A stretch of 64,000 nucleotides of DNA from contig CP091034.1 of NCBI GenBank assembly GCA_039725955.1, forward strand, positions 496,001 through 560,000, read 5' to 3'. The notes beneath the pieces were generated by a model. That model saw nothing but the letters and a program-made list of their open reading frames with translations, was not told the DNA's origin and searched no databases. The DNA is from Sinorhizobium sp. B11. GTDB lineage: Bacteria > Pseudomonadota > Alphaproteobacteria > Rhizobiales > Rhizobiaceae. Numbering within the stretch: position 1 is the first letter of the stretch; each line of letters begins with the position of its first letter. The position numbers were made by a program, and so were the translations under genes. Positions 1-9,100 of this stretch are shown one piece after another.

Positions 1-268
1 CGCCGACAAGCAGCACCGATCCGAGCTTCACATCCAGCGTGCCGCGCCGGAAATGCGTGATCGCCCCCGAGATCGAGGAAGCGACCACCTGGTTGGCCCC
101 GGTTGCGACGGCGACGACCGGCGGAATGTTATAGAAGATCAGGAGAGGCGTGATCAGAAAGCCGCCGCCAACGCCGAACATGCCCGACAGGAAGCCAACG
201 GCGGCCCCCATGCCGAGAATGATGAAGATGTTCACCGACAATTCTGCGATGGGCAGATAGATTGTCAC
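1..268 (-). CDS. Sulfite exporter TauE/SafE family permease (5' part only)
   Basis: The first 89 codons of a membrane permease run off the left edge of the window. The reading starts at a GTG (266-268) and gives a hydrophobic N-terminus with the glycine-rich segment GMGAAVGFLSGMFGVGGGFL, typical of the TauE/SafE (former DUF81) family. It is followed by a second hydrophobic stretch and GANQVVASS. Family members export sulfur-containing or organic anions across the inner membrane; the substrate cannot be told from this fragment. The start is the first in-frame initiator ahead of the conserved segment. Confidence 0.85.
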   Translation of the reverse strand, partial: MTIYLPIAELSVNIFIILGMGAAVGFLSGMFGVGGGFLITPLLIFYNIPPVVAVATGANQVVASSISGAITHFRRGTLDVKLGSVLLVG

Positions 269-493
269 AGCCGACCCCGATTATCGCCGCGCCCGCCGCG
301 GCGGCCTGTCTCACGTCCCCGTTCGAATGGCGCATCCTACTGTGAAATCGTTGCCAGAGGCTTTCGAAGGAAAAAAGCGCGATCAGCCGGATGCGGGTCT
401 CGATATGTCCCGCATAATCCGGCTTTTTTCAGGTTTTGTGACAGGTGGCTCGAAAAGGCGAAAAGCCCCGCGGCAGAGCGCCGCCGGGCGATC

Positions 494-3400
494 TCAGATA
501 GCCTTGGCGCCCGGTTTGTTGCGTTCCAGAAGCGCCTTCACCGTATCGTCGTTGACCTTGCCGGTCGGCTCCTGTCCGATCGACTTCTGGAAGTTCTTGA
601 TGGCAGTCACCGTCTTGGCGCCCATTTCTCCATCCGCTGGGCCAGCGTCGAATCCGTTATTGTTGAGGATCGCCTGGATGTTGCGGATCGCTTTCTTCAT
701 GTCGACGGTGGCCGTCTTCGGTGCGGCGGCACTTGCCCATGCATCGGGAACCTCGATGCCGTTCGCCTTGTTGTCGAGCGGCTGCGGCTTCCAGAGCTCG
801 GCCTTGGCGCGGGCGCGCTCGAGTTGGTCCGGCTTCATGGCATTTGCGACTTCGTCACGCTTCTGGGCAGCATCCTTGTCGCCCGACTTGGCGGCGATCG
901 AAAACCACTTGTAGGATTCTTCCAGATCCGCCGGTACGCCATTGCCGCGGGCGCACAGGATGGCGAGGTTGAACTGGCTGTCGGTGATGCCGAGGTCGGC
1001 AGCCTTCTGGAACCACGTTGCGGCCGTCGCATAATCCTGCTGGCCGAGAGCGCCTGAGGCATAGAGCACTGCGAGATTGTGCATGGCGCTGGCATTGCCC
1101 TGGCCCGCAGCCTGCTCGTAGAGGCTCTTGGCCTTCTGCACGTCGCGGTCGACGCCGTTGCCCTTCTCATACATGCTGCCGAGACGGTACTGTGCCGGTG
1201 CGAAGCCGTTGTCGGCCGAGAGTTGATACCAGCTCGCGGCCTGCTTCTGGTCGGCGGCAAGGCCATTGCGGCCTTCGGTATAACGCGCACCGATCTCGAA
1301 GAGCGCCAGCGCGTCGCCATTGCGCGCTGCATCGGCAAGCGGCTGCGGCTGGATCGTATCGGGAACGATGATCGAAGCGGCAGCGGATGCGGCAGGTATC
1401 GTCGTCGGCGCCGCGGGAGCGTTCGGAACAAAGCCGGACGTATTCTGCGCGGGCGCCTGGCTGAAATCCTCTGCGCCTTCGCCGTCAAGCGGCGTGGCAT
1501 CGGTGAGGTGATCGGGTGTCGCTGCCTGCGACTCTGCGGGCGCGGTCGGCTCGGAAGGTGCTGCGTCCGGCGTCATCATCGGCGCCGGAGCGCTGGTTTC
1601 GGGCGCGGCTGCTTCCGGCGCAACCGGTGCCGGGGCTGCCATATTGGCCTGCGGCGTTTCGGTCGCGTCGGTCAGAACCGAGACTTCAGCCGGAGGCGGG
1701 GCCTTTTCGCCCGTGGTCAACGTGCGGGCAAGCGGGAAAGCCATGATGGCCAGCAGCACGGCCCCGACCGCGAGCAGGATCGGCCGGCGAAAGCGCGAGA
1801 AGGCGCCACCCTTGCCGGCTTTTTCAGGCTTCGCAGCACGACGCTCGGCGCGGGTCGCGGGCTTTGCGTTGCTGTCGATCTCCATGGCGGCGGCCTGCGC
1901 GGCGCGGCGCGCGGCGGCGATATAGTCGGCCCGATCGTTTTCGGTGGCCGGCTTGCCGCGCTGGGCATTCTGGCTGGCGCGCACGCGCTCCAGGATCTTC
2001 TTGACATCAGGTGCGCCAGAGCCCGGTTCGAGCAATTCGTTTGCCGCCTCTGCCGGCACGACATCGACGGGATCGATTGACGGTGCGGGATCGATGACCG
2101 TGCGCTCGGCAGCGGCCTTTGCCTCCGTCTTGCGCGATGGCATCAGCTTGCGGCCAAGGCTTGCAAGCAGGCTACCCTTGGCAGGAACGACAGGCTTTTC
2201 CGACTGGTTCGTGGCTTCGATGGCGATCGCGCTGGTGCTGTCGGCCAAAGCCGGTTCCGGCATGCGCACCGCCGTCTCTTCGGCGATGTCGGTCGTGCGC
2301 AGCACAGGCGAGGCCTTCGGCGCCTGCATCACCGGCGCCTTGGCTGGCTCGCTGCCCGCATCGACGAGTGCGTAGGGGTCGACGTCGAAATCGACTTCCG
2401 CCGCCGGCATCCGGGCGGCCGGGCGAACCCGCTCCTCCATCGTATCCAGCCGGTCGGCAATATGCAGCAGCGTCTCGTGGAGGGCCTGGAAGGTCTTGTG
2501 CGTGCGCTCCTCGCTGTCGCGGCTCAAATCTTCGAGGTTCCGCAGATCATCGGCGAGTGCGATGAGGGCTGACATGTCGCTCTCTGCGGGTGCAGCGCCC
2601 TGTGCTCCGCCGTTGCGCGAATAGGCATCGACCACGGCTTCCGCTGCCTGCCGTGCCGCCTCGATGATATATTCGTCGTTCGTCGCGATATAATCTTCGA
2701 TTGCACCCATGCGACGGTCGAGATCCGCGGATACTTCCGCATTTTCGCGCGGCGTATTCAGGAGCTCGGAGAGATTTGCAATCTGCTCCTCGAGGTTCTT
2801 CAGCGCGCGCGTGTCGGTCGGCGCAGCTGCAGTGCTTTCCTCCAGCCTTGCGGCGATGTCGCTAAGCCGCCCTTCGATACGCTGAAAGGCGCTGTCGTCG
2901 ATAACAGGCGCCGGGACGGGGCGGATTTCCATCTCGTCGATGCGGCGTGCGAGATAGTCGAGCCTCTGGGCGAGCGCATCATTGACCGAGCCGCTTTCCA
3001 GCGCATCGATCTTGCGGGAAATGTCGGAAAGCGCGCCGGTCAGGTCCTGTTGCGGGGCGGCCTTCTGCGTGCGCTCGAGCAAGTAGGAAAGGTGCTCCAG
3101 CCGCTCGTCGAGACGCGAAGTCGCCTCGGCCTTGGCAAGGTCCTCGACGCGCGCCGTCAATGCTTCCAGCCGGCCGGCCATCTCGTCGGTCGGGTTGGGA
3201 CGGTTTATGGCGGCCCGGCCCATCAGCTCGATCTGCTCGCCAAGCGCGGAAAGGCGATTTTCCAGCCGCTGCATCAGTGCCGGATCACCGCCTGCAGCAC
3301 TGCGTCCGCTGGCGGCGATCGCGCGGCTGATCTCGTCGAGCCGCGTATCCATGGCGGCGAACTGCTCGGACATGATCCGGTCGTGCGGCTGGATGAGGTT

Positions 3401-4258
3401 GCCGAACTGCTCGACCGCAGAGGCGATGGTGATGAGCTTGTCTTCCAGTGCGTGCACGGCCGGGCTTTCGCCCATGCCGCCAAGATGCCGCTTGATGTCG
3501 TCAAGCCGGTAGGCGAGCGACACCAGCTCTTCCTGCAGCCCGGCCGTGTCGAGTTCCGCCAGGCGGTTTTCCACATTGTCCCAGCGCTGTTCCATATGGC
3601 GCATGGAATCCTCGCGCGCCAGCCCGTCCATCAGCGAACGCAGCTCTTCGAATTCGTTGCGCAGGCCGGTAGCCTCCGGACCAGCCGAGCGGCTGGTGAG
3701 CTGCGCGATGCTCTGCGACAGGCGACCCATGTCGGCGCGGATGTCGTCGGCGAAATGCCTGTCCTGCGCGCTCGCCTTGATCTCTCGCAGTTCCGTGCGC
3801 AGCGCATTCATCTCGCGCGTGACACCTTCGGAAATGTCGCGCTTCAGGTCCTGTCGCAGGTTGACGAGGGCCTGGGCGATTTCGGTCATCGTGTCGCCGG
3901 AGGCGCGGAAAGCGGGTGCGGGCGGCTGCGGTGCCGGCGCGCGCTGCGGAGCAGGCGCAAGTGCCGGTTCACGCAGAAGGGCCGGTGCCGCTTCGCGCGT
4001 ATAGGCGCGTTCGCGGTTCTCTCTGGTAGCGTCAAGCGCGCGCTGGCGCTGGCGGATTTCCGCCAGCGGATCGGCAGCGCGCGGCGTATAGGAACTGACG
4101 TAGGGATCGCGGTCTGGCGTCGGATTGCTGGGTCGCTGTTCGCGTCCGCTGCCCATCAAGCCTTCGATCCGCGCTTCCAGCCCTTCGATCGTGCGGTTCA
4201 ACGCGTCGAGCGAGGTTCTGTCGGAATGCCGGGAAGAATGTGATCGCGATCCGTTCAT
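494..4258 (-). CDS. podJ: PodJ-like polar localization protein with Sel1 repeats and peptidoglycan-binding domain
   Basis: A 1,254-aa protein with the architecture of PodJ of Rhizobiales. A long acidic, coiled-coil cytoplasmic region fills residues 1 to about 800. One membrane segment lies near 823-843 just after a basic stretch (FSRFRRP). A proline/alanine-rich periplasmic linker follows, then three to four Sel1-type repeats (about 983-1140; for example YRLGSMYEKGNGV and FNLAILCARGNGV) and a C-terminal PG_binding_1 domain (about 1186-1248). In this family PodJ organises the old or growth pole during the cell cycle; that role is carried over from relatives. The gene stands alone on its strand, with about 280 bp of apparently gene-free DNA upstream. 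The symbol is assigned from architecture only. Confidence 0.82.
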   Translation of the reverse strand: MNGSRSHSSRHSDRTSLDALNRTIEGLEARIEGLMGSGREQRPSNPTPDRDPYVSSYTPRAADPLAEIRQRQRALDATRENRERAYTREAAPALLREPALAPAPQRAPAPQPPAPAFRASGDTMTEIAQALVNLRQDLKRDISEGVTREMNALRTELREIKASAQDRHFADDIRADMGRLSQSIAQLTSRSAGPEATGLRNEFEELRSLMDGLAREDSMRHMEQRWDNVENRLAELDTAGLQEELVSLAYRLDDIKRHLGGMGESPAVHALEDKLITIASAVEQFGNLIQPHDRIMSEQFAAMDTRLDEISRAIAASGRSAAGGDPALMQRLENRLSALGEQIELMGRAAINRPNPTDEMAGRLEALTARVEDLAKAEATSRLDERLEHLSYLLERTQKAAPQQDLTGALSDISRKIDALESGSVNDALAQRLDYLARRIDEMEIRPVPAPVIDDSAFQRIEGRLSDIAARLEESTAAAPTDTRALKNLEEQIANLSELLNTPRENAEVSADLDRRMGAIEDYIATNDEYIIEAARQAAEAVVDAYSRNGGAQGAAPAESDMSALIALADDLRNLEDLSRDSEERTHKTFQALHETLLHIADRLDTMEERVRPAARMPAAEVDFDVDPYALVDAGSEPAKAPVMQAPKASPVLRTTDIAEETAVRMPEPALADSTSAIAIEATNQSEKPVVPAKGSLLASLGRKLMPSRKTEAKAAAERTVIDPAPSIDPVDVVPAEAANELLEPGSGAPDVKKILERVRASQNAQRGKPATENDRADYIAAARRAAQAAAMEIDSNAKPATRAERRAAKPEKAGKGGAFSRFRRPILLAVGAVLLAIMAFPLARTLTTGEKAPPPAEVSVLTDATETPQANMAAPAPVAPEAAAPETSAPAPMMTPDAAPSEPTAPAESQAATPDHLTDATPLDGEGAEDFSQAPAQNTSGFVPNAPAAPTTIPAASAAASIIVPDTIQPQPLADAARNGDALALFEIGARYTEGRNGLAADQKQAASWYQLSADNGFAPAQYRLGSMYEKGNGVDRDVQKAKSLYEQAAGQGNASAMHNLAVLYASGALGQQDYATAATWFQKAADLGITDSQFNLAILCARGNGVPADLEESYKWFSIAAKSGDKDAAQKRDEVANAMKPDQLERARAKAELWKPQPLDNKANGIEVPDAWASAAAPKTATVDMKKAIRNIQAILNNNGFDAGPADGEMGAKTVTAIKNFQKSIGQEPTGKVNDDTVKALLERNKPGAKAI

Positions 4259-4542
4259 GTTCTTGCTCGCTTCGATTGCCCGGTCCGGGCCCGATCATTG
4301 CCTTTTCCGAAGCGTACCGGGGCACGCAGCGGAGAGCGCCATCCATGAGGAAATAATCAATTAGACTTTCCTCAAGCTGGACAGATTTTGGCGGCACTCC
4401 TGAAACGCGAGACAAAGAAAAGGAATGCAGATCGCCAATGCTCACCGCGCACCTTTCACGAAACGTGGTAAAGAACTCGTTAACCCGGATGAGAATTTTT
4501 TAACTTTTGCGCTCTTCGTGCTAATTTGGCGCGCGCAAATCT

Positions 4543-4908
4543 TCAGATCGGTCGCTTGTACTGCAACTCGATCTTCACGCCTTCTGGCCCATAGATGAAG
4601 ACTTGGCCGAGATCGGTATCCGGAATGTCGAGATATTCATGGCGATAGCCGCTCGCCTTGATGCGGGCGAGTGCCGGTTCGAATTCGAAGAGGCTGAAGG
4701 CCACATGATTGAAGATACCGGGCGGAAAATCGCCCGCCCGCTCCGTCAGGCTCAGATGGATCACCGGCTTGTCGTCGAGATAAAGCCAGTGACCGCGCGA
4801 GGGAAAGGGCGGCCGATAGCCTTCCTTCACGCCAAGAATGTCTTCGAAAAAAGCGATCATGGCAGGCGCATCGCGGGTATCGATCGTCACATGGTCCAGA
4901 CGCAGCAT
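4543..4908 (-). CDS. VOC (glyoxalase/bleomycin-resistance fold) family protein
   Basis: A 121-aa single-domain VOC protein. It opens with LRLDHVTIDTRDAPAMIAFF, has a central GHWLYLDD and IFNHVAF segment, and ends with GQVFIYGPEGVKIEL. This is the usual beta-alpha-beta-beta-beta pattern with metal-ligand positions His5, a His in NHVAF and a C-terminal Glu. Members are small dioxygenases, lyases or lyase-like proteins; the substrate is unknown. It lies upstream of the SDR gene's end on the same strand, separated by about 90 bp. Confidence 0.85.
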   Translation of the reverse strand: MLRLDHVTIDTRDAPAMIAFFEDILGVKEGYRPPFPSRGHWLYLDDKPVIHLSLTERAGDFPPGIFNHVAFSLFEFEPALARIKASGYRHEYLDIPDTDLGQVFIYGPEGVKIELQYKRPI

Positions 4909-4997
4909 CGTTCCCTCCCAGGCTTTCGAAGCCGGTCCGATCCTACCGGTTTCGACGCCTTCGGGAAAGCATCTATGCGCGATCGAGACCGTCTGGA

Positions 4998-5699
4998 TCA
5001 GAAGTTTTCCGTCCAGGGCCGCAACTCCACTTCCTGCGACCAGGCGCTGCGGTGTTGCAGCAGCACGTCGATATAGGACTGTGCGATCGCATCAGGCGAA
5101 AGCGTACCGTCGGGTTTGTCTTTGCTATCCGGCCTCGCGGCGGAACGCACGGCGCCGTCGATGATAAAATGCGCCACATGGATCCCGCGCGGCCCAAGTT
5201 CGCGGGCAGCACTTTGCGCCAAACCCCGCAGCGCGAATTTTCCCATGGCAAAGGGCGCCGATTGCGCATAGCCCTTGATGCTGGCCGTCGCCCCCGTCAG
5301 CAGGATAGCCCCGCGACCTTTCGCGATCATGCGTTTGGCCGCCTGCTGGGTCACAAGGAAGCCGCCAAAGGCACTGGTGGCGATCGCCTGCTGCACCTCT
5401 GCGGGATCGAGTTCGGCAATCGGCCCTCGCACCCGGCCGCTGGCATTATAGATGACGACATCGGGCTCGCCGATTTCGGCATCGACGCGCTCGAAGAGGG
5501 CAGAAACCGCCGCGGGCTGTGAAGCGTCGGTCGCAAAAGCCTTCGCCCCGGTTTCATCGAGCAGAGGCCCGAGCTTGCCGATATTGCGCGCCGCAAGGCT
5601 CACTTTGACGCCGCGCTCTGCAAGCTTGCGGGCAAGCGAGCCGCTGATGCCGGAACCGGCACCGACGATGAGCGCGCTGCGATAGGGAAATTCGGCCAT
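4998..5699 (-). CDS. SDR family oxidoreductase-like protein lacking the catalytic Tyr
   Basis: A 233-aa Rossmann-fold short-chain dehydrogenase/reductase. The start at 5699 was chosen over a longer frame because an AAGGAGAAG ribosome-binding site lies directly before it. The cofactor loop reads GAGSGIS rather than the usual GxxxGxG, and NASG matches the NAG region. In the YxxxK active-site motif the sequence reads FAMGK, so Phe150 replaces the catalytic Tyr while Lys154 is kept. Classical reductase chemistry is therefore doubtful. It may be a divergent subfamily with another activity or a non-catalytic role. Confidence 0.8.
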   Translation of the reverse strand: MAEFPYRSALIVGAGSGISGSLARKLAERGVKVSLAARNIGKLGPLLDETGAKAFATDASQPAAVSALFERVDAEIGEPDVVIYNASGRVRGPIAELDPAEVQQAIATSAFGGFLVTQQAAKRMIAKGRGAILLTGATASIKGYAQSAPFAMGKFALRGLAQSAARELGPRGIHVAHFIIDGAVRSAARPDSKDKPDGTLSPDAIAQSYIDVLLQHRSAWSQEVELRPWTENF

Positions 5700-5775
5700 G
5701 ATCTTCTCCTTCGGATGAACCTTCCGGAGAGGTAGGCAGTCGCAGCCTGTCAAAAAACCGCCGGCCGGAAATATT

Positions 5776-6459
5776 TCATTCCTGGGGAGCGTCGATCGAA
5801 AGCCCGCAGATGCGCGAGAGATGGGCGAGCGGCAGACCCGTCTCCTCGGCCCAGCGGTTGAAAGTCTGCTGGATCAGTTGCTGATCCTTCTTGCCGGTTC
5901 CGGATGCCGAGAGCGGCACGCCCGCATCCCTCAGGCACGCGAGCACGTCTGATGTCATGATAAAGCCGTCGCGACCGATACCGCGCAGGAAATATTGACC
6001 GGTGGCTCCGCCCAGCCGGTTGCCGCGTTTGGCAAGCACGTCGAGCAGGCCGATATGATCCTCACGTGGCCAGTTTGCGAAAAAGGCGCCGGCGCTGCCC
6101 GCCTCGTTCGCCATCTCGCGTACGAAGGCGGCGTTTGCGCGCACCGACATGATCTTCGCGCCGTTCTTGACGACGCGGTCATCGCTCGTCAGGTCATGCC
6201 AAAATTCGTCGGGAGCGATATTGAGGGCGGCAGGATCGAAGCCGTCGAAAGCCTCTTCAAAGCCTGGCCATTTATTATCGATGACCTTGTGGACGAAGCC
6301 ACTGTAGAAGACGCGCTTCGTCATCTGCGACAGGATGCGGTCATCCGGCAGGGCACGCAGCGCCTCATGGTCAGGAATGGCCGGGAGCATCGCCTTCAGC
6401 GCGTCGGCGCCGCCTTTTCTCTGCTCGGCGCGCAGACGGATTATATCGAAATCGCTCAA
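5776..6459 (-). CDS. DNA-3-methyladenine glycosylase I (Tag) related protein
   Basis: A 227-aa protein of the Tag superfamily, with the conserved stretch VFYSGFVHKVIDNKWPGFEE and the later segments GQYFLRG and FIMTSDV. Tag enzymes excise alkylated adenine from DNA (HhH-GPD fold). This protein matches the longer '3-methyladenine DNA glycosylase-like' group rather than the classic E. coli Tag, since the classic zinc-binding Cys/His set is not visible. Repair of alkylated bases is therefore a family-level inference. It is transcribed leftward, ahead of the SDR gene. Confidence 0.75.
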   Translation of the reverse strand: MSDFDIIRLRAEQRKGGADALKAMLPAIPDHEALRALPDDRILSQMTKRVFYSGFVHKVIDNKWPGFEEAFDGFDPAALNIAPDEFWHDLTSDDRVVKNGAKIMSVRANAAFVREMANEAGSAGAFFANWPREDHIGLLDVLAKRGNRLGGATGQYFLRGIGRDGFIMTSDVLACLRDAGVPLSASGTGKKDQQLIQQTFNRWAEETGLPLAHLSRICGLSIDAPQE

Positions 6460-6546
6460 GGCTAGGCTCCCGAAATAGACATTGCTGGCACAAGCCTAGT
6501 CCGGGAGCGACCGTGTCTTCAAGCCGTTTGGCTTCAAGATTGCCGC

Positions 6547-6936
6547 TCAGGCGGCGACGGATTCACGCACGTCGTCGAGCAGGAAATGCACGACCAGATA
6601 GTCGGTCTTGTAATGGCGCCCGCTGTCGCCGACTTTTTCTTCGCAGCCGCCATCGGCGGGGTGCCACGGATGATAGTGTGGATTGGTGGCGATCAGCGTC
6701 ACCGCCTTGCCGGCATAAGGCCCCTCGGCCGGCCGGAAACGCATTTCGGCAAGCGGCCAGATGCGTTCATAGGTTTCCATGGGAATGCGCACCCTCAGCG
6801 CCCTGCGCGGAGCCGGCGGCTCGTCATGCGCAACCACTCTTTCGCCATTGACCGGTTCCACAGTCACAGGCTCGATGGTCACAAGTTCCGCCGTATCGAA
6901 GATGGAATTGAACTCCGCAGGCCACGCTCTTTTCAT
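6547..6936 (-). CDS. Hypothetical protein, rhizobial type
   Basis: A 129-aa protein I do not recognise. The ATG at 6934-6936 was preferred because GGGAGGAGCTG immediately precedes it. It has no membrane segment. It contains a repeated valine/threonine/glutamate stretch (TIEPVTVEPVNGE) and an aromatic/histidine-rich segment NPHYHPWHPADGG. It is transcribed divergently from the beta-oxidation operon. Confidence 0.65.
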   Translation of the reverse strand: MKRAWPAEFNSIFDTAELVTIEPVTVEPVNGERVVAHDEPPAPRRALRVRIPMETYERIWPLAEMRFRPAEGPYAGKAVTLIATNPHYHPWHPADGGCEEKVGDSGRHYKTDYLVVHFLLDDVRESVAA

Positions 6937-7086
6937 GAACAGCTCCTCCCAGGCTTTTCCAAGGTCGCAGGATGGAGTGTAGCGCGCTTGGCCGGAGAAG
7001 CAACGGACTATTACCATTCTGTGACAATGCGCGTGCATGGTTCACCTCTCTCCACGCCACCTCACAAAATCGCGCGCACTCCGGAT

Positions 7087-7108
7087 TTGACGTTTACGCA
7101 AACGTCAA
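7087..7108. promoter_or_regulatory. Palindromic operator/promoter element before the beta-oxidation operon
   Basis: TTGACGTTT and AAACGTCAA form perfect 9-bp arms around ACGC, 63 bp before the acyl-CoA dehydrogenase start. The left arm contains TTGACG, a good -35 box, so a bound regulator would sit on the promoter. The arrangement resembles MerR-type or LiuR/PsrA-like sites described for fatty-acid and branched-chain catabolic genes in proteobacteria. The regulator is not in this window. Confidence 0.6.
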
Positions 7109-7170
7109 TATTTTGTAAGAGAGTGTCAACGCCGGAGCGATCCGGTTGCCGAATTGGAGGAATTCGAACG

Positions 7171-8964
7171 ATGCCAGTCTACAAGGCCCCGGTGAACGAC
7201 ACGCTCTTCGTGCTGAACGACGTGCTGGGTCTCGAGCGCTACAACAATCTCCCGGGTTTTGCCGATGCCACGCCTGACATGGTGGAGGCTATTCTGGGCG
7301 AAGCGGCGAAAGTGGCCGAGGAGGTTATGTTTCCTCTGAACTATTCCGGCGATCAGCAGGGTTGCCAGCGTCAAGAGGATGGCACGGTTTCGACACCGAA
7401 GGGTTTCAAGGAAGCCTATAAGGCCTATCGCGAAGGCGGCTGGATCGGCCTCGCCGTGCCGGAGGAATTCGGCGGCCAGGGCCTGCCCTATACGCTGCAC
7501 GTCGCCGTCGGCGAATATACCTCGGCCGCCAATATGTCGCTGATGATGTATCCGGGCCTGACCCAGGGCGCGATTGCTGCCATCCTCGTTCACGGCAGCG
7601 AAGAGCAGAAGCGCACCTACTTGCCAAAGATGGTCGAGGGTGCCTGGACCGGCACGATGAACCTCACCGAGCCGCATTGCGGCACAGATCTCGGCATGTT
7701 GCGCACCAGAGCTGTGCCGCAGGCTGACGGCAGCTATCGGATCTCGGGCCAGAAGATCTTCATCTCCGCCGGTGAACATGACATGGCCGACAATATCGTC
7801 CATCTTGTGCTCGCCCGTATCGAGGGCGCCCCCGAAGGCACCAAGGGCATTTCGCTCTTCATCGTGCCGAAATTTCTGGCCGCTGACGATAGCGGTACCG
7901 GGGTGCGCAACGGCGTTACCTGTGGCGCGATCGAACACAAGATGGGCATTCACGCGAACGCCACCTGCGTCATGAACTATGACGACGCGACCGGCTATCT
8001 TATCGGCGAGGCAAACCGCGGCCTCAACGCTATGTTCGTGATGATGAACGAGGCCCGTCTGATGGTCGGCCTGCAGGGCATCGCCATTTCAGAGATCGCT
8101 TATCAGAACGCCGCAAACTATGCCCGCGATCGTATCCAGGGTCGCTCCCTGTCGGGCGTCAAGGCGCCGGACAAGAAGGCCGATCCGATCATCGTCCACC
8201 CAGATATCCGCCGCGCGTTGATGACCATCCGGTCGTTCAACGAGGCCGGCCGCGCCTTCCTGCTCTGGACCGCGCTAAAATCCGATATCGCCAACCGCGC
8301 TAGCGACGAGAAGGAACGCCAGACGGCCGACGACATTCTCGGCCTTGTCACCCCGATCCTCAAGGGCGTGATGACCGACAGGGGCTTCGATCATGCCGTC
8401 ATGGCCCAGCAGGTCTTCGGCGGCCACGGCTATATCGAAGAGCATGGCATGAGCCAGTATGTGCGCGATGCCCGCATCGCCATGATTTATGAAGGCGCAA
8501 ACGGCATCCAGGCACTCGATCTGGTCGGCCGCAAATTGGCACTGAATGGCGGTCGCGCGGCCATGGCGCTCTTCAAGGAGATCGGTGATTTCTGCGAGGA
8601 AAACCGCAATGACGGAGAGCTCGGCTTCTTCACCAAGCACCTCAAGAAGGGTTTGAACGACGTGCAGGGCGCGACCATGTGGTTCATGCAGAATGCCATG
8701 GCAAAGCCCGATAACGCCGGTGCCGGCTCCACCGATTACATGCACCTCTTTGGCCTTGTTATTCTCGGCTATATGTGGGCGCGTATGGCCAAAGCCGCCA
8801 ATGAACGTCTTGCCGCCGGCGATGCCAGAGAAGACTATCTGAAGAACAAGCTCACCACGGCGAAATTCTTCATGGAGCGTGTGATGCCCGAAACCGCATT
8901 GCGCAAGGCCCGCATCGAAACTGGTGCCGACACGATGATGGAACTGGCCGCCGAAGCGTTTTGA
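7171..8964 (+). CDS. Acyl-CoA dehydrogenase (FadE-like, with C-terminal extension)
   Basis: A 597-aa FAD enzyme that introduces the alpha-beta double bond in acyl-CoA during fatty-acid oxidation. The N-terminal segment MPVYKAPVND is typical of the long bacterial acyl-CoA dehydrogenases with a C-terminal ACDH extension. The FAD/substrate motifs MNLTEPHCGTDLG and ISGQKIFISAGEHD are present, as are the helical domain with QVFGGHGYIEEHG and the RDARIAMIYEGANGIQALDL segment. The start at 7171 has GGAGGAATTCGAACG upstream. It is the first gene of a three-gene rightward operon with thiolase and the multifunctional protein. Confidence 0.92.
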   Translation: MPVYKAPVNDTLFVLNDVLGLERYNNLPGFADATPDMVEAILGEAAKVAEEVMFPLNYSGDQQGCQRQEDGTVSTPKGFKEAYKAYREGGWIGLAVPEEFGGQGLPYTLHVAVGEYTSAANMSLMMYPGLTQGAIAAILVHGSEEQKRTYLPKMVEGAWTGTMNLTEPHCGTDLGMLRTRAVPQADGSYRISGQKIFISAGEHDMADNIVHLVLARIEGAPEGTKGISLFIVPKFLAADDSGTGVRNGVTCGAIEHKMGIHANATCVMNYDDATGYLIGEANRGLNAMFVMMNEARLMVGLQGIAISEIAYQNAANYARDRIQGRSLSGVKAPDKKADPIIVHPDIRRALMTIRSFNEAGRAFLLWTALKSDIANRASDEKERQTADDILGLVTPILKGVMTDRGFDHAVMAQQVFGGHGYIEEHGMSQYVRDARIAMIYEGANGIQALDLVGRKLALNGGRAAMALFKEIGDFCEENRNDGELGFFTKHLKKGLNDVQGATMWFMQNAMAKPDNAGAGSTDYMHLFGLVILGYMWARMAKAANERLAAGDAREDYLKNKLTTAKFFMERVMPETALRKARIETGADTMMELAAEAF

Positions 8965-8970
8965 TCACTA

Positions 8971-9020
8971 CCCCTTCTCCCCGCGGGGAGAAGGTGGCCC
9001 GAAGGGCCGGATGAGGGGGC
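8971..9020. repeat. Rhizobial intergenic palindromic repeat (copy 1)
   Basis: A GC-rich element inside the operon. It combines the inverted repeat CCCCTTCTCCCCGCGGGGAG with a second small palindrome, GGCCCGAAGGGCC, and the end GATGAGGGGG. The same unit occurs inverted at 12557-12603. Such elements are common mobile or structural repeats in Rhizobiaceae and could act as mRNA hairpins between the dehydrogenase and thiolase genes. Confidence 0.75.
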
Positions 9021-9100
9021 CGCAAGCGCGGCCCTCTCTGGCTCCTTCCTGCCGGAAGAACAATTCACCGGCGCGTCTGCGCCGCCAGGGAGACGAGACA

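Noticed and set aside
53..1057. A 334-codon open frame on the plus strand through the permease and podJ regions
   Set aside because: It is the shadow of the podJ-like and TauE genes on the other strand: Arg/Asp-rich, without any domain, and podJ is strongly supported.
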